Positions 1-6,930 are shown, counted from the first letter of the stretch. The stretch: DNA of 6,943 nt from Peptoniphilus sp034090345 (GCF_034090345.1 NZ_JAXDSS010000027.1:1-6943); one strand, 5' to 3'. Made by a program: numbers and translations. The notes: generated by a model not told the origin, from the letters alone.

Positions 1-1
1 T

Positions 2-610
2 GCAAGATTTTATGATCCTCAAAGTGGAGAAATTTTCATTGGTGGAATTAATATCAAAGAATACGATAAGCAAACTTTAATGAATAAAATTTCCTTTGTA
101 TTTCAAAATTCAAGACTTTTTAAAATGAGTTTAAGAGACAACCTGCTTATAGGAAAAGAAGATGCAACTGATGAAGAAATAGAACAGGCACTTTTAGATT
201 CAGGTTCAAAAGATATAGTTGATAATTTAAAAGATGGTTTGAATACTGTTTATGGAACAAAAGGAACATATTTTTCCGGAGGAGAAGCTCAAAGACTTTC
301 CATAGCAAGAGCATTTTTGAAAAATGCCGATCTTTTAATATTAGATGAAGCAACTGCTTTTGCGGATCCTGAAAATGAACATATAATACAAAAATCTTTT
401 AAAAAACTTTCTAAGGACAAAACGTCCCTTATGATTGCACACAGGCTTTCGACTGTTGTAGATGCAGATAGAATATTAGTAGTCGATAAAGGGAAAATAG
501 TTGAAGAAGGCAAACATGAAGAATTATTAAAGAAAAATGGAGAATATAAAAAGCTTTGGGATGAGTATCAAAGAGCGGTTAGCTGGCAGATAGGAGGTCA
601 AAATGAATAG
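2..610 (+). CDS. Exporter-fold ABC transporter half, ATP-binding domain (5'-truncated by window)
   Basis: This is the C-terminal 202 residues of an ABC transporter subunit. The frame is open from base 2 and the start, membrane domain and Walker A lie upstream. The visible part is most of a nucleotide-binding domain. It starts just past Walker A (ARFYDPQSGEI), then has a Q-loop (FQNSRLF, bases 98-118), signature FSGGEAQ (272-292), Walker B LLILDEA with catalytic Glu, D-loop AFAD, and H-loop His in MIAHRLST (434-457). The ATPase residues that can be seen are intact, though the signature begins with Phe and the D-loop is atypical. The gene overlaps the next ABC half-transporter by 8 nt, which indicates a heterodimer. 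The pair resembles the YbtP/YbtQ and IrtA/IrtB type, whose known members import ferric siderophores despite an exporter fold. A drug, peptide or lipid exporter is the main alternative. Family assignment is firm; direction and substrate are inference. Confidence 0.9.
   Translation, partial: ARFYDPQSGEIFIGGINIKEYDKQTLMNKISFVFQNSRLFKMSLRDNLLIGKEDATDEEIEQALLDSGSKDIVDNLKDGLNTVYGTKGTYFSGGEAQRLSIARAFLKNADLLILDEATAFADPENEHIIQKSFKKLSKDKTSLMIAHRLSTVVDADRILVVDKGKIVEEGKHEELLKKNGEYKKLWDEYQRAVSWQIGGQNE
592..598 (+). promoter_or_regulatory. Ribosome binding site for the second ABC half
   Basis: AGGAGGT lies 4 nt before the ATG at 603 and inside the coding sequence of the preceding gene. It supports 603 as the true start and the 8-nt overlap. 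Confidence 0.8.
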
Positions 611-2330
611 ATATTTCATGAAAAAATATGCTATGTCAGAGAAGGGGGCAAGTAACCTTTCTAAAGCAATTTTTTCTCGTACGATTTTAAACTTTACTAA
701 GCTATTTCCGCCAATGATTGCTTTTTCTTTTTTATTCCAATATTTAGGTGGATCTGAAGGTGTTAAATCACAGGTTAATCTTACACTATCTAATTATCTG
801 GTTATTATAGCAGTAATGCTAATTGTAATGTTTATTGTTGCAAGATGGGATTATAAAAGACTCTATACTAATGTTTATATGGAAAGCGCAAACATAAGAA
901 TTGATGTAGCGAATAGACTGAAAAAGCTTCCTCTTTCTTACTTTGGCAAAAGAGATTTAACGGATATTGCAACAACGATGATGGATGATATTACTTTATA
1001 TGAACAAATATTTTCACATTCTGTTCCGCATATATATGCTACAGCAATTTCTACTGTAATAATTTCCATAATGATTCTTATATACAATTGGAAAATGGGA
1101 TTAGCAACAATTTGGATAATGCCTATATCACTTTTAGTAGCATATTTAGCAAAGAAAAAGCAAAAAAAATCGTTAAATAAGTGGGTTAAAAGCAGTAGAG
1201 AAGTATTCGACGATTTGCAGGAAAACATTGAACAAATAGGAGAAATAAAATCCTATAATTTAGAAAAAAAGTCACTTAATAAATTTTATGTGATGCTTGA
1301 TAAACTTAAGAAGGACAAGGTAAAAGTTGAGCTTGTTTCAGGAGTATCGACAGGCTTTGCAAAGATATTACTTAAACTTGGAATTGTAAGTGTAGCACTT
1401 ATTGGTACAAATATGTTTATTGCAGGGGAAATCAATATATTGGTTTATATAGCATTTTTAATGTTGACAGTTAGTATTTACCTTCCCATAGAGGAAATTA
1501 TAACTTATATGGCAATGATAGTCATGCTTGATAGCGTAGTTTCCAGGATAAAAGAAATCAAAACTATGCCAATTCAAGAAGGCAAGACCGAAATGCATCC
1601 TAAAAATTATGACATAGAATTTAAAGACGTTCATTTTGGATATGAAGACTACTCTGTAATCAATGGAGTCACTTTTGATGCTAAGCAGGGGGAGGTAACT
1701 GCATTAATTGGAGAATCAGGAAGTGGAAAGAGTACACTTGCTAAACTTGCTGCGAGATTTTGGGATGTAGATAAGGGAAAGATATTATTAGGTGGAGAAG
1801 ATATAAGCAAGATCGATCCGGAAACACTGTTAAAGAATTTTTCTATTGTATTCCAAGATGTGGCCTTATTTAACTCCAGTATAAAAAATAATATTAAAAT
1901 TGGTAGAAAAGACGCAAGTGATGAGGAAATTATAAAAGCTGCAAAAGTGGCAAGGTGTTATGAATTTATAGATAAATTGCCTGATGGTATAGAAACTATT
2001 ATAGGAGAAAATGGACAAAAACTTTCAGGCGGTGAACGTCAAAGAATATCTATTGCACGTGCAATACTTAAGGATGCACCAATCATTTTAATGGATGAGG
2101 CAATGGCATCGCTTGATGTTGAAAATGAAACTCTTATTCAAGAAGCTTTGTCTGAGTTGATAAAAAATAAGACTGTTATAGTAATTGCTCATAGACTTAG
2201 AACTATTAGAAAAGCAGATAAAATTGTTCTATTAAATGACGGCAAGATAGAAACTATAGGAAAAGATGAAGACCTTTGTAAGAATTCAAAATATTATAAA
2301 AATATGTTAGAAAAATCTAGTACAGTTTAA
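603..2330 (+). CDS. Exporter-fold ABC transporter half (membrane domain plus ATPase), partner of upstream gene
   Basis: This 575-residue protein has the usual length of a fused membrane/ATPase half-transporter. Residues about 1-315 form the ABC-type membrane domain, with hydrophobic segments near 28-48, 63-82, 141-162, 164-184, 250-275 and 278-300. Residues about 335-575 form the ATPase: A-loop Tyr347, Walker A GESGSGKST (370-378), Q-loop Gln418, signature LSGGERQ (474-480), Walker B IILMDE (494-499), D-loop ASLD and H-loop His530. All catalytic motifs are canonical. The ATG overlaps the upstream gene's TAG by 8 nt behind a strong binding site, so the two halves are probably made together and pair as a heterodimer in the cell membrane. 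The ECF importer genes follow after only 10 nt, which suggests a shared substrate. The sequence resembles the YbtQ/IrtB-like branch, recalled from family knowledge and not searched. Transport direction is not shown by the sequence. Confidence 0.92.
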   Translation: MNRYFMKKYAMSEKGASNLSKAIFSRTILNFTKLFPPMIAFSFLFQYLGGSEGVKSQVNLTLSNYLVIIAVMLIVMFIVARWDYKRLYTNVYMESANIRIDVANRLKKLPLSYFGKRDLTDIATTMMDDITLYEQIFSHSVPHIYATAISTVIISIMILIYNWKMGLATIWIMPISLLVAYLAKKKQKKSLNKWVKSSREVFDDLQENIEQIGEIKSYNLEKKSLNKFYVMLDKLKKDKVKVELVSGVSTGFAKILLKLGIVSVALIGTNMFIAGEINILVYIAFLMLTVSIYLPIEEIITYMAMIVMLDSVVSRIKEIKTMPIQEGKTEMHPKNYDIEFKDVHFGYEDYSVINGVTFDAKQGEVTALIGESGSGKSTLAKLAARFWDVDKGKILLGGEDISKIDPETLLKNFSIVFQDVALFNSSIKNNIKIGRKDASDEEIIKAAKVARCYEFIDKLPDGIETIIGENGQKLSGGERQRISIARAILKDAPIILMDEAMASLDVENETLIQEALSELIKNKTVIVIAHRLRTIRKADKIVLLNDGKIETIGKDEDLCKNSKYYKNMLEKSSTV

Positions 2331-2335
2331 GGAGG
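2329..2335 (+). promoter_or_regulatory. Ribosome binding site for the ECF S component
   Basis: AAGGAGG overlaps the stop codon of the upstream ABC gene and sits 5 nt before the ATG at 2341. It is close to ideal and supports both the start choice and continuous translation along the operon. Confidence 0.8.
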
Positions 2336-2340
2336 AGAAG

Positions 2341-2934
2341 ATGAAAGATAATAAGTTAAATGTAAGAGATTTAATAAATGCCGGTTTATTTGCTATTTTG
2401 ATATTTATAGCAACTTTCATAGGAGGCATGATAGGATTTGTACCTACCCTTATGCCTATAGTTCCTTTTTTACAAGGAATTATTTCAGGACCGGTATATA
2501 TGCTTTACTCTACCAAAATTAAAAAAACCGGAATGGTATTTATTCAAACTACAGTGATGTCTTTGGTATTTTTCGCAATAGGACATGGCCCTTGGGTGGT
2601 ACTTACAGGCGTTTTAGCAGGAATATTAGCAGAAGTAGTTTTGAAAAAAGGAAATTATAATAACATAAGACAAGCAAGACTTACTTTTGTAATCCAATCT
2701 TTATGGGGACTTGGAAACTGGTTACCAATATATCTTGCAAGAGATTCGTATATAAAGACAATGATTGATATGGGATATGGAGAAGAATTTGCTAAAAAAA
2801 TGATGAGTGTTTTACCGAACTGGTCGCTAATTCCAATTATTTTATTAGGTATGGTTGGTACTTATATAGGATGCAGTATAGGTATAAAAATATTAAAAAA
2901 ACATTTTGTTAGAGCGGGTATGGCGGAGGTATAA
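2341..2934 (+). CDS. ECF transporter S component, Trep_Strep/MptD family
   Basis: This 197-residue integral membrane protein is the likely substrate-binding subunit of an energy-coupling factor importer. About six hydrophobic segments are visible (near residues 12-34, 35-55, 64-81, 84-101, 113-131 and 160-184), as expected for S components. Features recalled for the Trep_Strep/MptD family are the N-terminal VRDLINAGLF, the central GHGPW, and a basic C-terminal tail KKHFVRAGM. The genes for the T component and double ATPase follow directly, so this is a dedicated (group I type) module. The substrate of this family is poorly defined; the MptD label is an automated annotation name and does not establish one. 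Its place behind a YbtPQ/IrtAB-like ABC pair makes a metal chelate, heme or another hydrophobic cofactor plausible, which is inference. The family call is fairly secure. Confidence 0.85.
   Translation: MKDNKLNVRDLINAGLFAILIFIATFIGGMIGFVPTLMPIVPFLQGIISGPVYMLYSTKIKKTGMVFIQTTVMSLVFFAIGHGPWVVLTGVLAGILAEVVLKKGNYNNIRQARLTFVIQSLWGLGNWLPIYLARDSYIKTMIDMGYGEEFAKKMMSVLPNWSLIPIILLGMVGTYIGCSIGIKILKKHFVRAGMAEV
2925..2929 (+). promoter_or_regulatory. Ribosome binding site for ecfT (decides the GTG start)
   Basis: GGAGG lies 8 nt before the GTG at 2938, within the last codons of the S-component gene. No ATG is near in this frame, so the GTG is the best start. Confidence 0.7.
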
Positions 2935-2937
2935 AAA

Positions 2938-3648
2938 GTGAGAGAAGATTTTTTAAAACTTGATTTTAGAACAAAAATCTTCATGTCATTGATTCTATCT
3001 TACACTTTGATTTTAGGAAATATTCAACAAAATCATCCTGTTGGGGCAGCATTTTATTCTCTGCTGCCATATGTTTTTTTATTTTGGTGTAAAGAGTGGA
3101 AAACTGCAATAAAAGGTCTTATTTTTGTAGTAATAGCTTATATTGTTCAAAAAGAATATTTATTTGTAGATAGCGGATACATGGGTGCTGTAGGTCTTTT
3201 TATTACAGTGGTATTTTTAAGATTACTTCCAGGGTTTATGATGGCAAGGTATGCTCTTTATTCCTCTTCAATGAGTGAGATTACGTTATCTCTTAAGAAG
3301 ATGAGGTTTCCGGACGAACTGGTTATTCCAATTATAGTCATGGCAAGATTTTTCTATACTGTAAGAGAAGATTATCATCAGGTAAAAGATGCCATGTATC
3401 TTCATGGATTGACAAACAGGAAATTATGGATTCATCCAATTAAGTTTTTTGAATATAGGATGGTGCCGCTTTTAATGATACTTACAAAGACAGCTGATGA
3501 TGTTTCTATTTCAGCAATGACTAAAGGGCTAAAAATCGGTGAGAAAAGAAGTAATTTGATAGAAAGTAAGTTTGAAATTTTAGATTACTTTTGTTTTTTA
3601 CTCATGTGTGTATTGATAGGTTTTTATTTGAGGGGTAAGTATGCTTAG
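2938..3648 (+). CDS. ecfT: ECF transporter T component (EcfT/CbiQ family)
   Basis: This 236-residue membrane protein couples ATP hydrolysis by EcfA to movement of the S component. Hydrophobic segments lie near residues 13-28, 36-52, 56-72, 82-103 and 213-231. Between them is a long cytoplasmic helical region (about 110-205) typical of CbiQ-like proteins, including the family-like stretch MARFFYTVREDYHQV. The two short coupling motifs, usually Ala-Arg-Gly or similar, are divergent: AMYLHG (152-157) has His where Arg is expected, and AMTKGL (193-198) has Lys. The GTG start is 3 nt after the S-component stop and is backed by a GGAGG. The 3' end overlaps the ATPase gene by 8 nt. Gene order S-T-A matches a self-contained ECF importer. 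Family assignment is secure; the functional effect of the altered motifs is unknown. Confidence 0.88.
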   Translation: MREDFLKLDFRTKIFMSLILSYTLILGNIQQNHPVGAAFYSLLPYVFLFWCKEWKTAIKGLIFVVIAYIVQKEYLFVDSGYMGAVGLFITVVFLRLLPGFMMARYALYSSSMSEITLSLKKMRFPDELVIPIIVMARFFYTVREDYHQVKDAMYLHGLTNRKLWIHPIKFFEYRMVPLLMILTKTADDVSISAMTKGLKIGEKRSNLIESKFEILDYFCFLLMCVLIGFYLRGKYA

Positions 3649-5038
3649 TGTTAAGAATCTAAAATTTTCATATAAAGGGAATGATATTCTTGAGGATATT
3701 AATTTTGATCTTTATGAAGGACAAGTTCTTTGTTTAACGGGAGCAAGCGGCTCCGGCAAAAGCACTTTAATTAAAATAATTAATGGAGTCATTCCGGAAA
3801 TATATGGTGGGGAAATAGACGGAGAAATAGTGCTGGATAAACAGCTTATAAATGATAAAAATATAGCAGATAGAAGTGCTTATATCTCTACTGTATTTCA
3901 AAACCCTAAAACTCAATTTTTTTGTGTTGAATCTACTGATGAGTTGGCATTCCCACTAGAAAATAGAAATGTAGAAAAAGAGCATATTAAGAAATCCATA
4001 GAAAAATATACAAATTTATTAAATACTGAAAAACTGTTAAATAGAAATATTTTTTCTTTATCAGGTGGAGAAAAGCAGTTGATGGCTGTAACAAGTGTTA
4101 TGAATATGGACAACAAGGTTTATCTTTTTGACGAGCCGTCATCTTCTTTAGATCATAAAGCCATTGAACTTTTAAAAAATGCAATTGTTCAGCTAAAAAA
4201 AATGAGGAAAATTGTTATTGTTGCTGAACATAGGCTCTACTACCTTATGGATATAATTGATAGTCTGGCAATTCTAAAAGATGGCAAAGTAAAAATTTTC
4301 CCTAAAGAAGTTTTAAGCGATATAAAATTAAAAGAACTTCAGGGAAAGTATTTTTTAAGAAGTTTTAATGAAATAAGTAAAGCTAATTTTGAAGATAAAA
4401 GTTATAAAAAAATTCATTTACTTAATAAGGAGAAAATTGAAACAGAAGATGAGTATTTAGAGTGTAAAAACTTTATACAGGATTTTAAAGAAACTAAAAT
4501 AATGGATTTAGAACAGATCAGCTTTTCACAAGGGATATTTTTTTTGATAGGAGACAATGGAGTAGGAAAATCAACATTTATAAATAAATTATCAAAACTT
4601 ATTAAAGGAAGAGGAAAATCATTTTATAAGGGCAAAGAAATAAAAGAATCATATAACTATATATCCATGGTAATGCAGGATGTAAATTATCAAATATTCA
4701 CTGAATCTGTATGGAATGAAATTTCGATTGTAAGTGATGATGATGTTAAAAAAGAACAAATATTAAAAGAATTTTGTTTATATGATAAGAAAGACTCTCA
4801 TCCACAGGCATTATCAGGTGGTGAGAAGCAAAGACTGATGATTGCACTCGCCATAGTTAGCGAAAAACCTATTGTGATTTTAGATGAACCGACAAGTGGG
4901 CTTTGCAAAGAACAAATGCTATCTGTTATTAAGTATTTGAAAAGAATGGAGAATGAAGGTAAAACGATTATAGTAATAACTCATGATTATGAATTTATTT
5001 ATGAATGTGGTGGGATAGTGTATGAATTTATAAAGTGA
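3641..5038 (+). CDS. ECF transporter energy-coupling ATPase, two fused ABC domains
   Basis: This 465-residue protein carries both ATPases of an ECF importer in one chain, as in YkoD-type EcfA fusions. No hydrophobic segments are seen, so it should be cytoplasmic and bound to EcfT. Domain 1 (about 1-225): Walker A GASGSGKST (34-42), Q-loop FQNPKTQ (Gln87), signature LSGGEKQ (140-146), Walker B YLFDEP (161-166), D-loop SSLD and H-loop His197 in AEHRL. Domain 2 (about 285-465): Walker A GDNGVGKST (304-312), Q-loop MQDVNYQ (Gln346), signature LSGGEKQ (391-397), Walker B IVILDEP (411-417) and H-loop His448. A Lys/Glu-rich linker (about 226-285) joins them. Domain 2 has a shorter Walker A to Q-loop distance (36 versus 47 residues) and Cys422 where the D-loop Asp is usual. 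The ATG overlaps the ecfT stop by 8 nt with a weak GAGGGG upstream, so translation probably depends on coupling. Confidence 0.92.
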   Translation: MLSVKNLKFSYKGNDILEDINFDLYEGQVLCLTGASGSGKSTLIKIINGVIPEIYGGEIDGEIVLDKQLINDKNIADRSAYISTVFQNPKTQFFCVESTDELAFPLENRNVEKEHIKKSIEKYTNLLNTEKLLNRNIFSLSGGEKQLMAVTSVMNMDNKVYLFDEPSSSLDHKAIELLKNAIVQLKKMRKIVIVAEHRLYYLMDIIDSLAILKDGKVKIFPKEVLSDIKLKELQGKYFLRSFNEISKANFEDKSYKKIHLLNKEKIETEDEYLECKNFIQDFKETKIMDLEQISFSQGIFFLIGDNGVGKSTFINKLSKLIKGRGKSFYKGKEIKESYNYISMVMQDVNYQIFTESVWNEISIVSDDDVKKEQILKEFCLYDKKDSHPQALSGGEKQRLMIALAIVSEKPIVILDEPTSGLCKEQMLSVIKYLKRMENEGKTIIVITHDYEFIYECGGIVYEFIK

Positions 5039-5060
5039 TAGCTAAATTATTATAAAATAT

Positions 5061-5091
5061 TATTTGAAACGATTAGGAATAATTTCAAATA
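5061..5091 (+). promoter_or_regulatory. Inverted repeat with possible promoter before the MATE gene
   Basis: The 81-bp gap 5039-5119 holds a perfect 9-bp inverted repeat, TATTTGAAA (5061-5069) and TTTCAAATA (5083-5091), with a 13-nt spacer. No T-run follows on the + strand, so it does not look like a terminator. TTGAAA at 5064-5069 could be a -35 box, with weak -10 candidates AAATAT (5087-5092, 17-nt spacing) or TATGAA (5090-5095). TATAAA at 5051-5056 is another -10-like element. An operator over a promoter is the suggested reading. In DNA this AT-rich a chance dyad is possible, and it matches no operator I can name. Confidence 0.35.
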
Positions 5092-5104
5092 TGAAAAATA
5101 ATAT

Positions 5105-5110
5105 GGAGGT
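5105..5110 (+). promoter_or_regulatory. Ribosome binding site deciding the TTG start of the MATE gene
   Basis: GGAGGT lies 9 nt before the TTG at 5120. The next in-frame ATG codons, at 5144 and 5162, have no comparable site, so the TTG is preferred. Confidence 0.7.
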
Positions 5111-5119
5111 GTATATTAT

Positions 5120-6466
5120 TTGGAAATAACAAAAGAAAAGAATATGATTTTGAACGATAACATGTTGAAGGTTTGTTTAAAACTTTCATTTCCGGCAGTA
5201 GTTGCAATGCTACTTTATGGATTAAATACGGTATTCGACGCTATTTTTGTAGGGAATTTAGTTGGAGAGGAAGCTTTGGCGGGAGTATCTATTGTATATC
5301 CATTAACACAAATAACTCTAGGTTTAGGATCTCTTGTAGGAGTTGGAGCAGGTTCTTATTTAAGTATTCTCATTGGAGAAAACAGTACGGAAAAACAAAA
5401 AAGGATATTGGGAAATTCGAATGTAATCATAATTGTGTTGAGTATAGTTATTATGATCTTAGGATTTATTTTTATGAATCCTTTATTAGATTTAATTGGA
5501 GCAAAAGGAGAGAATATTGTATTTGCAAGAGAATATTATAGTGTTGCTCTTTTTGGTTCGGTATTTTGGATTGCAGGTCTTTCTTATAATATGGTTGTTA
5601 GAGCAGAAGGTAAAATGACGAAAGCGGCAATCATGATGGGGATAGGAATGGCAGTTAACATTATTGCTAACTATATTTTAATGGCAATATTTAATTTAGG
5701 GGTAAAAGGTGCTGCACATGGAACAAATATTGCAATGTTTGTGTATGTTGTGTTGTTTTTTATTTATTGCAAAAGAAAAGAGGCGAGTTTTGAAACGAAT
5801 GAGTATAAATTATACTTTGATAAGGAAATCATTAAAGAAATTGTAAACATAGGAGTGCCTTCATTTATCATGACAATTATGACAGTGATTCAAGGAATGA
5901 TCATCTTAAAAGCATTAAATACTTTTGGTACAACATCAGATGTGGCATTTTACGGGATGGTATTTAGAATCTTAAATCTTCTTATGACTCCAATTTATGG
6001 ACTTATGAGAGCTTTACAACCTGCTGTTGGAATTAATTATGGAGCAAAAAATATAGAAAGAGTTATTGGATTTTATAAAGTATTTTCCGCAGTGGCTTTT
6101 GTACTTATATTGCCTATGTGGTTAATGTGCATAGTTGCTCCGGAATTTGTATTGCATCAAATGTTACCTACAGGTAATTTCACAGCAACAAATTTAAATT
6201 ATTTCAGAGTGATTATTTTAATATTGCCAATGCTTTGCTTAATATTGACGGCTATGACTTTTTTTCCATCCATAAAAAAACCAAAGCCCGCAATGATGAT
6301 AGGAATTGGAAGACAGGTTTTTCTTTATATACCACTTATGATTGTTTTACCGAGGATTTTTGGAATTGGCTCGGTATATTATGGTTCATTTGTAATTGAT
6401 TCTTTTATTACAATTATTGTGTTAATGATGCTTAAAAAAGAGTTTAAAAGTCTTAGGGAGTTATAA
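5120..6466 (+). CDS. MATE-family multidrug/toxin efflux protein
   Basis: This 448-residue protein has the usual length and about twelve membrane segments of the MATE family, secondary transporters that expel cationic drugs, metabolites or siderophores using Na+ or H+ gradients. Family-like stretches are PAVVAMLLYGLNTVFDAIFVG (about 25-45), a conserved Glu-Ala-Leu-Ala-Gly at 51-55, RAEGK (161-165) with the following MGIGMAVNIIANYILM, QPAVGINYGAK (300-310) in the second half, and GRQVFLYIPL (397-406). The overall look is MepA/DinF-NorM-like. Starting at TTG keeps a short polar N-terminus before the first membrane helix. The gene lies 81 bp downstream of the EcfA gene on the same strand, so it may be the last gene of the transporter operon or have its own promoter at the inverted repeat. 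The substrate is unknown. Export of a metallophore or of the compound handled by the upstream importers is a hypothesis; a general drug pump is equally possible. Confidence 0.9.
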   Translation: MEITKEKNMILNDNMLKVCLKLSFPAVVAMLLYGLNTVFDAIFVGNLVGEEALAGVSIVYPLTQITLGLGSLVGVGAGSYLSILIGENSTEKQKRILGNSNVIIIVLSIVIMILGFIFMNPLLDLIGAKGENIVFAREYYSVALFGSVFWIAGLSYNMVVRAEGKMTKAAIMMGIGMAVNIIANYILMAIFNLGVKGAAHGTNIAMFVYVVLFFIYCKRKEASFETNEYKLYFDKEIIKEIVNIGVPSFIMTIMTVIQGMIILKALNTFGTTSDVAFYGMVFRILNLLMTPIYGLMRALQPAVGINYGAKNIERVIGFYKVFSAVAFVLILPMWLMCIVAPEFVLHQMLPTGNFTATNLNYFRVIILILPMLCLILTAMTFFPSIKKPKPAMMIGIGRQVFLYIPLMIVLPRIFGIGSVYYGSFVIDSFITIIVLMMLKKEFKSLREL

Positions 6467-6498
6467 CAGGAAGAACATAAAAAGAGAAATTTTATAAT

Positions 6499-6545
6499 AG
6501 GATTTGTAATAAATGTAAGCAATCTAAAATTATTTAATCCTTTTT
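6499..6545 (+). terminator. Weak candidate intrinsic terminator after the MATE gene
   Basis: AGGATT (6499-6504) can pair with AATCCT (6536-6541). A second inner stem AATAA (6508-6512) with TTATT (6530-6534) is possible, and the outer arm runs into TTTT (6542-6545). The stem is short and AT-rich with a long loop, so this is a tentative call. It sits 33 nt past the MATE stop, where a terminator is expected. Confidence 0.3.
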
Positions 6546-6640
6546 GAAAAGTATGATTTTTATTATTAAATCTTAACAGTTTTAATAAACGAATATAGTT
6601 CTTTAATTTTATATGCCTTATTATCTCTAATCTAGTAATG

Positions 6641-6682
6641 AAAAAAGCACACAAAAAAGCATTAAGAAAAAAGTATGCACAC
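6641..6682. repeat. Short A-tract direct repeats
   Basis: AAAAAAGCA occurs at 6641-6649 and 6653-6661, and a related AAAAAAGTATGCA at 6667-6679. The first and third copies are each followed by CAC, giving GCACAC at 6647-6652 and 6677-6682. AATGCTTTTTT at 6759-6769 is the inverse of AAAAAAGCATT at 6653-6663. These may mark an old element boundary or simply be low-complexity sequence. Confidence 0.35.
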
Positions 6683-6795
6683 TAGTATTTTATAATTTGG
6701 TAAGGTGAGTAGTCTTTATTGTTTAAAAGTTCAATTTGCCCTCTTTCAAAGCCATTTAAATGCTTTTTTTTAATTTTGTAGTATGTTAATAGCAT
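6682..6795 (-). pseudogene. IS30-like transposase N-terminal remnant
   Basis: On the - strand an ATG at 6795-6793 opens a 37-codon frame ending in TAG at 6684-6682. Its middle reads KKKHLNGFERGQIELL, then NNKDYSPYQIIKY. This resembles the start of IS30-family transposases, where a KHLTLxERxxIE(x)LLNxGYSxxxIAK pattern forms the DNA-binding helix-turn-helix. The normal protein is over 300 residues, so only the first tenth or so remains and no DDE catalytic core follows. A 22-residue open stretch in another frame immediately upstream (6786-6854) may be part of the same decayed gene after a frameshift. The identification rests on pattern memory over about 27 residues; a chance resemblance or another helix-turn-helix protein is possible. 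Confidence 0.45.
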
Positions 6796-6930
6796 CCATT
6801 AACAATTTCCTTTGGTGTTTGTTTTTCTAATAATATTCTAACGAGATCTGCTTTCTATGGATTCTTGTCTAATTCAACTTCATTTTACAATTAACTATTG
6901 AATTAATTTTAACAGGGTCAAAAAAATAAC

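Noticed and set aside
938..1228. 96-codon - strand frame
   Set aside because: It is antisense to the membrane domain of the second ABC half, with composition expected of a shadow frame.
5061..5091. Dyad read as a terminator of the ECF operon
   Set aside because: There is no T-run after the right arm, and the stem is almost entirely A/T, so it would be a poor terminator.
5061..5091. Fur or DtxR-type iron box in the gap
   Set aside because: The dyad does not match the GATAATGATAATCATTATC-type Fur pattern or the TTAGGTTAGCCTAA-type DtxR pattern closely enough to name.
5173..5541. 122-codon open frame on the + strand in a second frame
   Set aside because: It lies wholly inside the MATE gene, its product is Ser/Arg/Tyr-rich without family resemblance, and no ribosome site precedes it.
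6551..6640. Possible C-terminal protein remnant on the - strand (KIKELYSFIKTVKI)
   Set aside because: It is only about 21 residues between stops in AT-rich DNA and matches no family I recognise.
6379..6654. 91-codon - strand frame overlapping the MATE 3' end
   Set aside because: It would start at TTG after a run of T with no ribosome site, overlaps the end of a clear gene, and encodes only low-complexity Ile/Leu/Asn/Lys sequence.
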